Notes under the pieces: generated by a model
Database searches by the model: none
What the model saw: the letters and a program-made list of their open reading frames with translations, nothing else
What the model was told of the DNA's origin: nothing
Translations under genes and position numbers: made by a program
Assembly (NCBI RefSeq): GCF_900156625.1
Contig: NZ_FTOB01000002.1
Span: 614,275 to 678,274, forward strand
Direction of reading: 5' to 3'
Source: Zobellia uliginosa
GTDB taxonomy: Bacteria; Bacteroidota; Bacteroidia; Flavobacteriales; Flavobacteriaceae
DNA length: 64,000 nt
Shown here: positions 35,101 to 42,525 of the stretch, piece after piece
Position numbering within the stretch: the stretch's first letter is position 1
Layout: every line of letters starts with the position of its first letter

Positions 35101-38100
35101 GGAAATCGATAATATATCGGTCACCGATGGTTTTGTGAGCATCTCGTTTACCGGAATAGAAGAAAACCCAAAATTATCGGGGATAGAAATTTTGCCTCCG
35201 GATACTTTTGTCGGGGAGGGAAGCAGGCCTAAAATAACCATTACTTCCCCAATGAACGGCTGGGAGGTAAATGAGCCTTTTCAGGTAGCTTTTGCCGTAG
35301 AAAATTGGGTGATAAACGAAGATGATACCCATTTACATTACTTTGTCAATGGCACATTGGTCGACAAGTATTATGGATATGATCCAATTCCTATCGATGG
35401 ATACGGGGCAGGGGAACATACGATTAAAGTGGAACTTTTTAATGCAGACCATACAGGCACGGGCATCTATGACGAAGTTGTCGTCAATGTTACCGGTCAG
35501 ATAACATGTAATGAAACCCCATTTCCCGAATCCTGGTCCGTAAAGCAACTGGAAGAGTCTTCACTGCCTTATCCTTCGGTATATACATTCGCCAAATATG
35601 ATTTTGATGGAGATGGTCTAAAGGATATTGTAACCGGTAGTTGGTGGTATAAGAATCCGGGCTCTGTGAGCGGGGATTGGGTACGAAACGATATTGGAGA
35701 AAACTTTGGAAACGTAGTCCATGTGTATGATTTCGATGGGGACGGTAATTACGATTTATTGGGTACGGCCTTAGGTGTTGCTCCTGATAGCCCATATGAG
35801 AGTGAGGTTCTTCTTTGGGCAAAAGGTGATGGCGCCGGTAATTTTACGATCTACAATAACATCCCGGCCGGCAATACCGGATATTGGGAGCCTTTTGTAG
35901 CAGGCTTGGCTGGAGGGGTCTTTAGTGTAAACGGACCTTATCAAATGGCCATTAACTGGAACGGGGCCGAAAAAACCGATGCACCGATTCAAATGCTTAC
36001 CCCCTCGGCCAATCCGACCGAAGGAACATGGACTTTAGTGGACATTAGTGAAGAGGGGGAGTCTTCTGGTGAAGACATTCAAGCGGGTGATATTGACCGA
36101 GATGGAGATTTAGATTTATTCCAAGGAGAAAACTGGCTTCGAAATGACGGAAATGGAAATTTTGAGATTTTCGATACGGGGATAAGGTATGCATCGACAC
36201 CCGATCGGGCCCAATTAGCGGATTTTGATCGTGATGGGGATCTGGATGCTGTCGTAGGGCAATTAAGTGCGGATACTTCCGATCCGGAGCGAGATGAATT
36301 TGCTTGGTTTGAAGCGCCTTCCGACCCGACCCAACCATGGATTAGGCACCTATTGGATACGGATATAAAAGGAAGTCTCAGTGTATTTGCATCCGATATT
36401 GATTTTGATGGCGACCAAGATATTATTGTAGGAGAGTGGAGAGGTAGTCACCGTCTAATAGCTTTTGAAAACGATCTTTGCGATTCCGGGGAATTTAACC
36501 TTAGGGTTCTTGACGCAGGTGGTCCTTTGGAGCATCACGATGGGGCAAGAGTTGTTGATATCGACAATGATGGGGATTTGGATATTATTTCAAATGGTTG
36601 GCGAAATGACAATAGACCTAGAATTTATGAAAATACTACTATACGGCCAGAGGACGATCGGCCAATAGCTAATGCGGGAGATGACAGAACCGTCCTTCCC
36701 GGGGTAAGCCTAAGTCTGAATGGCCAAGGGAGCGACCCTGATGGTGGGGATATTATTGCATTTCAATGGACACAAGTGAGTGGGCCGAACGATACCAGTA
36801 TGAGCGATACCGATACTCAAAATGTAACGATCAATGGTTTGGTAGAAGGTATTTATGTTTTTCGTTTTAGTGTGACGGATGACGAAGGGGATACGGCTTT
36901 TGACGATGTGACTATTACCGTAAGTGATAGTCAAACATCCGTATCTCGTGTTAATGCGGGAGGACCAAGTTTTACCTTTGACGGTAATAGTTGGTCTGCG
37001 GACCAGTATTATAACGGGGGAGGAACGATAACCAATATCATAGATATAGCCAATACGGAGAATGATCAACTGTATCAAACCGAACGTTATCGTGCTACCG
37101 GAAGCCTGATTTATGAGATTCCTGTAAATAACGGAGAGCTTAGTGTCAACCTCCATTTTGCTGAGATATATTATGGTGTGGCAGGAGGAGCCGCAGGAGG
37201 AGCTGGATCGCGTGTTTTTAATATTGATGTAGAAGGTCAGCAGCAAAAGGAAAACTACGATATTTTTGTAGCGGCTGGAGGTGCGGCAACGGCTGTAGTA
37301 GAAACCTTTAGTGGTATAAACGTTACCGATGGCAGTTTGACCATTACCTTGACTCCGGTCAAAGAATATCCGAAAATATCCGGTATTGAAATAATTGAAC
37401 CGGTAGTGGAAGGGGCACCTACGGCCGATGCCGGTGATGACCGAGTATTGACCTTGCCAATAAACAATGTCGTGCTTAATGGATCTGGATCGGACCCTGA
37501 TGGGGGAGAAGTTTCTTATGCTTGGAACCAACTAAGCGGACCTGGTTTGGCAACGTTGAGTGGTGCCGATACGGCAAGTTTGACCGTTAGCAATTTGAGT
37601 GCCGGAGTCTATGTGTTTACTCTTGTCGTTACCGATGATGAGGGAGAATCGGATTCTGATACCGTTACGGTCACTGTCGTAAATGAAAATGGACTCTTGG
37701 CCGTTGCCGAAGCGGCTCCTACGGAAGGAAGTGCGCCGCTTGAAGTAACCTTTACGGGTAGTAAGTCATTTGGTGATGTCGTTAGTTATTTATGGGATTT
37801 TCAAGACGGAAAAACATCGACTGATTCGGATACGGCAAATACCTTTGTCGAAAACGGTACTTACAATGTAGAGCTTACCGTTACCGATGCCCAAGGGATT
37901 ACGGATACCGCAACGGTGACGATAATCGTATCGGAAACCCTTGAAGGGGATAAGATGGGGTATATTTTGAAAGACAATCCGGTTACCGAAGGCGTCTTGA
38001 GCGTTCGGGTGCTCAACCAGGCTGCGGAATTTATGATGTTGGAGGTTAATTTACACGATCAGCAAGGACGATTGATAAGTGATATTAAGGCCAAGGACAT

Positions 38101-38224
38101 TGTTCTTTCCGGAGATAATGCCTATAACATACCCGTTTATCTATTAAGGGATGGAATTTACTTCCTGAACATAGTAAACAATATGGGCGACCCGGTTACC
38201 ATAAAGTTCTTGGTAAAGAACTAG
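32102..38224 (+). CDS. 2040-residue T9SS-exported multidomain protein (sugar-dehydrogenase-like propeller, PKD, CBM6-like, malectin, FG-GAP)
   Basis: The protein starts MKNNYITSF with a signal peptide ending near AGAQ. Approximate order: residues 35-450 glucose/sorbosone dehydrogenase-like beta-propeller (YHAGGDMGFDSQGNLLISTG, GCRNPYRF); 455-545 PKD; 655-785 CBM6-like; an Ig-like segment; 881-1033 malectin; 1041-1133 Ig-like; 1153-1512 FG-GAP/VCBS-type repeats with DFDGDGxxD motifs; 1523-1610 PKD-like; 1614-1764 second malectin; 1774-1943 two PKD domains; 1951-2040 a T9SS type A sorting domain ending KFLVKN. It is predicted to be secreted or anchored on the cell surface and to bind carbohydrate. 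Whether the propeller is a PQQ enzyme is uncertain. Its place between wzc and cpsB suggests a role with the exported polymer. Confidence 0.88.
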   Translation: MKNNYITSFLITCVTIFFAGSFRAGAQLPDEFQLVELHSGFTNATSMEFAPDGRIFVLDRFGEIFIHKPELFTTVSAGTIPVYHGSEDGLLAIAFDPNFESNNWVYIYYSLENEDKNRISRFTMNGDLLDLSSEKNMLEWETQREESYHAGGDMGFDSQGNLLISTGDNTNHGNYGAIDEGYSPNSAEKSSSNTNDLRGKILRIKPLPNGTYDIPTGNLFAEGTPNTRPEIYVMGCRNPYRFFIDKQNNDWIFWGEVGPDANDPGENGEGPVGMDEMNLTKEAGNYGWPYFTGKNEPYKVYHATPVYNNPNSPKNVSTWNKTGLEDLPPAVESWMEFKRGNGSKWSIFSGPRYYYDPNLSDQQRLPAAFDGVLFYYNFNNSKVYAVKMDANGTILSTEQLAPSVFPSNAEDGYIDMEIGPDGHMYILEYGVGCCEDGDGSGRLVRVDYTGIVTNSPPIVLAEADVTSGALNLTVNFSSDGTYDPDGDTGLVYEWDFGDGSPKVSGVTQTQHTYTTEGIYNAQLKVIDGDGAQGVKNITIYAGNTKAEFTFNSPLDGGLVGWGDDITIDLEVSDAEDGSTSGGGIDCKDVDIIPSLGHLNHFHDGNTLDGCPADFTLEYSGHNIDGGDDLYYVLGSNYKDQGNLISFGQIKLHPKRKEAEFYDQESGVQLIDNTDPLEGGEGAIRVNHNSYIVLEGRNLANISSVKYYVASNTDGGTIELRLDSANGTLLATSNVPNTGGASNWEYIETNFVEPGGKHDLYFVFKNPTSQQNSFDINFIEFVGAGVSVDKSPPLVNSVRVNTPTEVRVVFSEYVTESTAEELSNYIINNGVTISSAELLSDNRTVILSTSSLDSGITYEINIKNVKNTSGISIVAEDHSLSTINAIRINVGGDQTVLDDHIFLADTYASGGNQFDAVIPINGTTDDTLYQTERYGTFSYEIPVPAPGEYDIRLHFAELYFGVGSRPGGQGSRVFNVSIENKPVLTNFDILSEVEAATALRKEIDNISVTDGFVSISFTGIEENPKLSGIEILPPDTFVGEGSRPKITITSPMNGWEVNEPFQVAFAVENWVINEDDTHLHYFVNGTLVDKYYGYDPIPIDGYGAGEHTIKVELFNADHTGTGIYDEVVVNVTGQITCNETPFPESWSVKQLEESSLPYPSVYTFAKYDFDGDGLKDIVTGSWWYKNPGSVSGDWVRNDIGENFGNVVHVYDFDGDGNYDLLGTALGVAPDSPYESEVLLWAKGDGAGNFTIYNNIPAGNTGYWEPFVAGLAGGVFSVNGPYQMAINWNGAEKTDAPIQMLTPSANPTEGTWTLVDISEEGESSGEDIQAGDIDRDGDLDLFQGENWLRNDGNGNFEIFDTGIRYASTPDRAQLADFDRDGDLDAVVGQLSADTSDPERDEFAWFEAPSDPTQPWIRHLLDTDIKGSLSVFASDIDFDGDQDIIVGEWRGSHRLIAFENDLCDSGEFNLRVLDAGGPLEHHDGARVVDIDNDGDLDIISNGWRNDNRPRIYENTTIRPEDDRPIANAGDDRTVLPGVSLSLNGQGSDPDGGDIIAFQWTQVSGPNDTSMSDTDTQNVTINGLVEGIYVFRFSVTDDEGDTAFDDVTITVSDSQTSVSRVNAGGPSFTFDGNSWSADQYYNGGGTITNIIDIANTENDQLYQTERYRATGSLIYEIPVNNGELSVNLHFAEIYYGVAGGAAGGAGSRVFNIDVEGQQQKENYDIFVAAGGAATAVVETFSGINVTDGSLTITLTPVKEYPKISGIEIIEPVVEGAPTADAGDDRVLTLPINNVVLNGSGSDPDGGEVSYAWNQLSGPGLATLSGADTASLTVSNLSAGVYVFTLVVTDDEGESDSDTVTVTVVNENGLLAVAEAAPTEGSAPLEVTFTGSKSFGDVVSYLWDFQDGKTSTDSDTANTFVENGTYNVELTVTDAQGITDTATVTIIVSETLEGDKMGYILKDNPVTEGVLSVRVLNQAAEFMMLEVNLHDQQGRLISDIKAKDIVLSGDNAYNIPVYLLRDGIYFLNIVNNMGDPVTIKFLVKN

Positions 38225-38243
38225 GTCATATTGAACTGAATAT

Positions 38244-38271
38244 AAAAAAGCCGCTACATAGCGGCTTTTTT
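38244..38271. terminator. Bidirectional terminator
   Basis: A6-GCCGCT (38244-38255) pairs perfectly with AGCGGC-T6 (38260-38271) around the loop ACAT. It lies 20 bp after the giant T9SS gene and 43 bp beyond the stop of the convergent phosphatase gene, so it can end both transcripts. Confidence 0.92.
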
Positions 38272-38313
38272 GTTTGAATATAAGGCTGTTCCTTTTCTTC
38301 GATTTGACATATC

Positions 38314-39054
38314 TCAATAGAAGGTCTCGATGGTATTGTTGATCAATGGTAACAACTGCTCCAAGGTCTTTTTCGATACCGTAAGTTTTTTAAGGGCGTT
38401 GAATTGATTCATATTATGGATATCCGAACCCAAGAAATCGATAAAGCCATTTTCTAAAAGTTCATGGGCGACTTTTGGCACTTCCTTGCCGTAATACTCG
38501 CTCAGCGACAATAGGTTCATCTGAAACAATATCCCGTTGTCTTTGTATTGGTTATATCGTTTCATCCGATGGTGTAGAAAGCCATATCTCTCTGGGTGGG
38601 CCAGAATCGGAAAAAAACGATTGGAGGCCGTTTTTATAATAGCGTCATCAAAATTTATCGGTGGCTGTAAATAGGACATCTCTACAAGAAGGTAGTCCTT
38701 CTTCATGGGCATTACGCCCGAGCTCTCCAATAAAAACTCATAATTGTCATCGATCATGTGTTCGGCCGAAGCTTCTATGGAAATATCGGTCAATCCGTTT
38801 TGTAAAAGGGCATTCTTTAATTCCGATAGGGCGGCCTGAATCGTCTCTTTTGTGTTGGGGTAATAGTTAGACATGATATGTGGGGTGGCAATAAAATGCT
38901 TTACGCCCAGTTCGGAAAATGCTTTGATAAGGTCAATTGACTCGTCTACGGTTTTGGCCCCATCATCAATACCCGGTAAGATATGGTTATGGATATCGAT
39001 AAACCCTTCTAGGTAATCGGACAAGAATTTCTTTTTATTGAAAAAGTGAAACAT
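38314..39054 (-). CDS. cpsB: PHP-type tyrosine-protein phosphatase (CpsB/YwqE family)
   Basis: A 246-residue polymerase-and-histidinol-phosphatase-fold enzyme. Metal-binding signatures are FIDIHNHILPGIDDGA (His22, His24), ATPHIMSNYYPN, ILAHPERYGFL and DFLGSDIHN. This order and the length match the manganese-dependent CpsB/CapC/YwqE phosphatases that dephosphorylate Wzc-type autokinases. Cycling of Wzc between phosphorylated and bare states controls polymer length, so this gene is the natural regulatory partner of the kinase at 29346-31727, although it is transcribed in the opposite direction and separated from it by the giant T9SS gene. It has no signal peptide, as expected for a cytoplasmic enzyme. 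Confidence 0.93.
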   Translation of the reverse strand: MFHFFNKKKFLSDYLEGFIDIHNHILPGIDDGAKTVDESIDLIKAFSELGVKHFIATPHIMSNYYPNTKETIQAALSELKNALLQNGLTDISIEASAEHMIDDNYEFLLESSGVMPMKKDYLLVEMSYLQPPINFDDAIIKTASNRFFPILAHPERYGFLHHRMKRYNQYKDNGILFQMNLLSLSEYYGKEVPKVAHELLENGFIDFLGSDIHNMNQFNALKKLTVSKKTLEQLLPLINNTIETFY

Positions 39055-39174
39055 TTATAAGGGTTTCGTTAGTAACGTAAGAGTTATAACGGACAATGCC
39101 GATATTTATGATGTTTTGTTTGGTTCTATACAAAGATAAGTTAGAACCGCTATAATCGGAACAATTCTTAAAAA

Positions 39175-39214
39175 CAAAAACGATGGTATGGCATATTCGC
39201 TATACCATCGTTTG
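39175..39214 (-). terminator. Rho-independent terminator after the TonB receptor gene
   Basis: On the minus strand, AAACGATGGTATAGC (39199-39213) pairs with GCCATACCATCGTTTT (39177-39192) with one G:U pair and a 6-base loop, followed by a T-rich run. It lies 18 bp after the receptor's stop codon. Confidence 0.85.
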
Positions 39215-39231
39215 TTCAAAAATTGAAAAAA

Positions 39232-41463
39232 CTAAAAGTTGACCGAAATTTTTCCCCTTAAATAAAAAGGTGTACCCGGCGTAAAATGAATTTCTTCTAC
39301 GGGTTCGGTTTCGTTAAAAAGTCGACTTTCAGTGGCAAATTGGGTTTCGTTCCATTCGGTGTCAAACAGGTTTTCTACAATTATGCCCAAGGTCCAATTT
39401 TTAATGGAATAGTTGATGTTCAAGTCGGTTACAAAATATCCTTCCGCCACAATGGAATTATCCTCGTTGGCAGGTCTATCCTTCACGAACTTATAATTGA
39501 TCCCTCCTGAAAAATTATTGATATTACTAAAGGAGAGTCCCGCCGAAGACGTTAGGTCGGGGGCCAAGGGAATATAGTCTTGGCCGCTTGGGTCTTCACT
39601 GCTTCTCGCGTAGGTGTAGTTGATATCGCCATTGGCATAGAGCCAGTCGGTAAGCTGGTATCTTAAACCGAAATCCAACCCAAGGCGCTTGGTTTTTCCG
39701 CTAGGTTCAACGATGCCGGCATCACCAACGTAAACGAATTCCTGGTCAAGGAAGAGGGACCATAGGGCTACATTGATGGCAAGTTTGTCTATGGGTTTAT
39801 AAATAGCACCTAGATCCGCCCCATAGGCCAAGGGTAGAATTTCCTTGCCATTGTTGGCTGTAACCACTCGGGTGTCGTTTGAATGATAGCCTATACCTGA
39901 CTTGGCAAATAATTGCAAGTTTGACGTGGGGGCATAGATTATATTGAGTTTGGGCCCGAGAAAAAGTTTATTTTCACTTTTGCTATCGTAGGTTTCTGAA
40001 AGTTTATCGATATAATCGAACTTAAAATAGTCTAATCTGAGTCCTGTGTTCAAGGTCCATTTGTTTTTCTTGTAGGTTATGTCAAAAAAACCGTAGGCAT
40101 TAAGTTCGTCTACATCGCCAAAAGCCAGTCGCTCCAATAGGGTTTGGCGATTCTTGGTATGGGAGAGTTGAACGTCATTGACATCGTCGTACCTAAACCC
40201 TATACCGGACTCATACTTGAGCTGTGAATCGTGATCGCCAATATGAATGGAATGCTCATAACTCGTTTCGGCCCCGATTATGGTGCGGTCTTCAGATTGC
40301 CTTATTTGGTCACCGTTTACGGGATCTTCCAAAAAGAACGTAAAATTAGAGAAGAGTTCGAAGTCATATTGGGTCAGATAGGCTTTAGATTTTACCCTTG
40401 AATGTTCATCGAGTTGTTTGGTGTGGTTCAAAAGAAGGTTGCTCCTGCTGGTATTCCCTCCTTCCGTATCGTCAATGGCCCCAAACCTGCTGATGGTACC
40501 CGCGTCAACGCTACGTTGTGGTATCTGGCCCGAAGCATCCCATTTACTTTGAAAATGTGATAGGGTAAGGGTCAGGTCCTGATCTCTTCTATTATTGAAT
40601 GAGTACCGCCCCATAATATTGATGCGATTGAAATTTTGCGATGATTCAAAAGGACCGTCGGTCAGAACCAGCTCAGAAGCCAAATAAGCGTTGCTAAAGT
40701 CGCTTTCGGCAACTTTGAACATACCTAGGGTCCGGAGTGTATTAAACTGCCCTAGCTCAAGGGAGACCGTGTTCTTATCGATTTTTCGTTTTGTTTTTAA
40801 ATCGATGTAGCCGGCCGTATTGAAATTTCCCTTGTGGGCATAATAGGGTCCCTTTCCGAAGTCGATGTTATCTATGGTTTCAGGGATAATGAAATGCATA
40901 TCCGAATAGCCCTGTCCGTGCGCATGCGATACCATGTTTACGGGAAGTCCGTCTACATTTATGGCCAAATCGGTCCCATGGTCGATATCGAATCCCCTTA
41001 AGAATATTTGTTCGGCTTTTCCTCCACCCGCATGCTGCCCTATAATTAACCCCGGTACCTTACGCAATATTTCTTGTGAAGATTTTACGGGATTTGCCTT
41101 TACGTCTACATTGACAAAATTACTAAGGGCGTTTACTTTTGAAACCAATACGACTTGGTCGAGTGAAACGGCCGATTCTTGAAGGATGATTTCTACTGTA
41201 CTATCCAATTGGGCTTCGGTAATAGTAAGCTGTTGGTTTTTATAGCCCAAACTGTAGAAGTAAATAACATCACCGACAGAAATATCGTCGAGTTCAAAAT
41301 ATCCTGAAACATTGGTGTAGGTATATCCGCCTGTAGTCTTGTTATAGACCCCGACACCTTCTAGGGCGGTTTTATTTTCGCTCAGCACTTTGCCGTTCAG
41401 GTCATGGGCATAAGTGGTCGCACAAAAAAGCATTATTAATATATATATAATCTGTTTTTTCAT
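39232..41463 (-). CDS. TonB-dependent outer-membrane receptor
   Basis: A 743-residue receptor. The start MKKQIIYILIMLFCATTYAH gives a clean signal peptide; the longer ORF from 41514 would put 17 residues before it and read through the G9 tract, so it is rejected. Residues about 20-105 are a carboxypeptidase-D-like regulatory domain (LNGKVLSENKTALEGVGVYN). The plug follows (EILRKVPGLIIGQHAGGGKA, IFLRGFDIDHGTD), then a 22-strand-type beta-barrel ending in an aromatic-rich strand. The plug holds HAHGQGYSDMHFIIPE, with several His. The substrate is not known. The His-rich protein encoded just upstream makes a metal or metal-chelate ligand possible, but that is inference. Confidence 0.92.
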   Translation of the reverse strand: MKKQIIYILIMLFCATTYAHDLNGKVLSENKTALEGVGVYNKTTGGYTYTNVSGYFELDDISVGDVIYFYSLGYKNQQLTITEAQLDSTVEIILQESAVSLDQVVLVSKVNALSNFVNVDVKANPVKSSQEILRKVPGLIIGQHAGGGKAEQIFLRGFDIDHGTDLAINVDGLPVNMVSHAHGQGYSDMHFIIPETIDNIDFGKGPYYAHKGNFNTAGYIDLKTKRKIDKNTVSLELGQFNTLRTLGMFKVAESDFSNAYLASELVLTDGPFESSQNFNRINIMGRYSFNNRRDQDLTLTLSHFQSKWDASGQIPQRSVDAGTISRFGAIDDTEGGNTSRSNLLLNHTKQLDEHSRVKSKAYLTQYDFELFSNFTFFLEDPVNGDQIRQSEDRTIIGAETSYEHSIHIGDHDSQLKYESGIGFRYDDVNDVQLSHTKNRQTLLERLAFGDVDELNAYGFFDITYKKNKWTLNTGLRLDYFKFDYIDKLSETYDSKSENKLFLGPKLNIIYAPTSNLQLFAKSGIGYHSNDTRVVTANNGKEILPLAYGADLGAIYKPIDKLAINVALWSLFLDQEFVYVGDAGIVEPSGKTKRLGLDFGLRYQLTDWLYANGDINYTYARSSEDPSGQDYIPLAPDLTSSAGLSFSNINNFSGGINYKFVKDRPANEDNSIVAEGYFVTDLNINYSIKNWTLGIIVENLFDTEWNETQFATESRLFNETEPVEEIHFTPGTPFYLRGKISVNF

Positions 41464-41501
41464 CGTGTATAGTTTGATGTATATAATAGAAGCCATAGGC
41501 A

Positions 41502-41528
41502 CCCCCCCCCACATAAAGATAAGGGGGG
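41502..41528 (-). promoter_or_regulatory. G9/C6 hairpin in the receptor gene leader
   Basis: C9 (41502-41510) and G6 (41523-41528) on the + strand can form a GC-only stem of six pairs around a 12-base loop, 39-65 bases upstream of the receptor's start codon. In the RNA this is C6-loop-G9. The 9-base G tract is also a candidate for slipped-strand length change. There is no T tract, so it is not a normal terminator. Confidence 0.5.
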
Positions 41529-41564
41529 TACACGGCAGTATTGTCAGACCTAATCAATAAGGTC

Positions 41565-42044
41565 TTATATCAAAAAATAGGGACAGATAGGCTTCGGAGG
41601 TTCTTCTATGGCGTTGTAGTAGCTTGATTCAAGAAAGCTGTCGGAGGAAAAACAAGCTATTCGCGGTGCTGTGAATACAATAATATCGTAGTCGTCAGAA
41701 TCCGTACCCAGATGTTTGTCGAATTTGAAATCGGCGTGCAGTTCTTCATCGGGGTGTCCCTCTTCGTGGGATGTGTGAAAGAGTGCGCTAAAAACATCGA
41801 TGAGTTCGTGTTGGTGAAGTGTTCCTTGACCGGAATGTTGGTGGGCCCGATGATGTTTTTCCGCAACCGAGGCATGGGAAATGACGTTATCGGGAATGGT
41901 CAATATATGCGAGATTTCGTGAAGTACGGTTTGGATTTGCTGGTGCAAGGGATTGATGATATAACAGAGCGCAATAATCAAGGCCGCATATTTGACGAGC
42001 TTTGATTTTAGGACTTTAGCCGAATTTTGTTTGGCGCTATGCAT
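41565..42044 (-). CDS. His-rich single-span membrane protein, unknown function
   Basis: A 159-residue protein I do not recognise as a named family. After a basic start it has one hydrophobic segment (about residues 18-33, YAALIIALCYIINPL), then a region very rich in histidine (ISHASVAEKHHRAHQHSG, LHQHELIDVF, FHTSHEEGHPDEELH) with many acidic residues. The C-terminus ends in Pro-rich PPKPICPYFLI. The likely topology is one inner-membrane anchor with a periplasmic metal-binding region, holding zinc, copper or iron. The gene lies 101 bp upstream of the TonB receptor on the same strand with no terminator, so joint transcription and a joint role in metal uptake or sensing are reasonable inferences. 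Confidence 0.7.
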   Translation of the reverse strand: MHSAKQNSAKVLKSKLVKYAALIIALCYIINPLHQQIQTVLHEISHILTIPDNVISHASVAEKHHRAHQHSGQGTLHQHELIDVFSALFHTSHEEGHPDEELHADFKFDKHLGTDSDDYDIIVFTAPRIACFSSDSFLESSYYNAIEEPPKPICPYFLI

Positions 42045-42050
42045 ACGATC

Positions 42051-42380
42051 CTATTTTACGTAATCTTGAACGGGCACGTTCTGTTTTTCTAATAAAAAGG
42101 TTAAGGTCTCTTCTATATATTTTAAATATTCTGCAATAGTAGGTAATTCAAATATCTTTTTTAAGGGAAAATTACATTCTATTTCCACATTGATTCGGGC
42201 CGTAAGCCGTATGGCAGCCAAAGAATGTCCTTCTAAAGAAATGAAATTATGGTGAACCCCTATTTTGCCCAATGGTAAAATTGGTAAAAGGCAATTGGCC
42301 TTGGTCGAAGTGAATACACCTACTGTTGAAGAGGATATAGGGGAAGGGGGCTTTAGACTAATCAATTGTTTGAACACCAA
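42051..42380 (-). pseudogene. Remnant of a nonribosomal-peptide-synthetase carrier domain
   Basis: The last 60 or so codons of this ORF read GKIGVHHNFISLEGHSLAAI and continue through LTARINVEIECNFPLKKIFE and LPTIAEYLKYIEETL. This aligns well with a peptidyl/acyl carrier domain (consensus roughly IGVxDNFFELGGHSLLAxRL), including the serine of GHS that takes phosphopantetheine. The first 45 residues do not look like the A-domain end that should precede it, there is no ATG start (only TTG at 42380), and no synthetase is nearby. It is therefore most likely the decayed 3' end of a larger gene; a free-standing carrier protein is less likely. The 145 bp from 42381 to 42525 hold nothing recognisable beyond a 38-codon reading frame. 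Confidence 0.65.
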
Positions 42381-42525
42381 AGCATTGCGGCCGTGGCAAG
42401 TTATTTGGAAAATGATAGGCTGAAAAAGACCCTTTTAAAAGGAATATCCGAGCTGAAACATTGGGCAGCCATACGATCCAAGGGCACCAACCTCCTTTGT
42501 TCTGCCTGCATACCGGTCTTGTTTT

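Noticed and set aside
36710-37531. 273-residue minus-strand ORF inside the giant T9SS gene
   Set aside because: It is antisense to well-defined PKD and malectin domains, has no recognisable motif and no start context; the repeated Asp/Gly codons leave the opposite frame open.
41464-41514. Longer N-terminus of the TonB receptor (17 extra residues)
   Set aside because: It would place residues encoded by the G9 tract and leader before a clear signal peptide; the ATG at 41463 gives a normal export signal.
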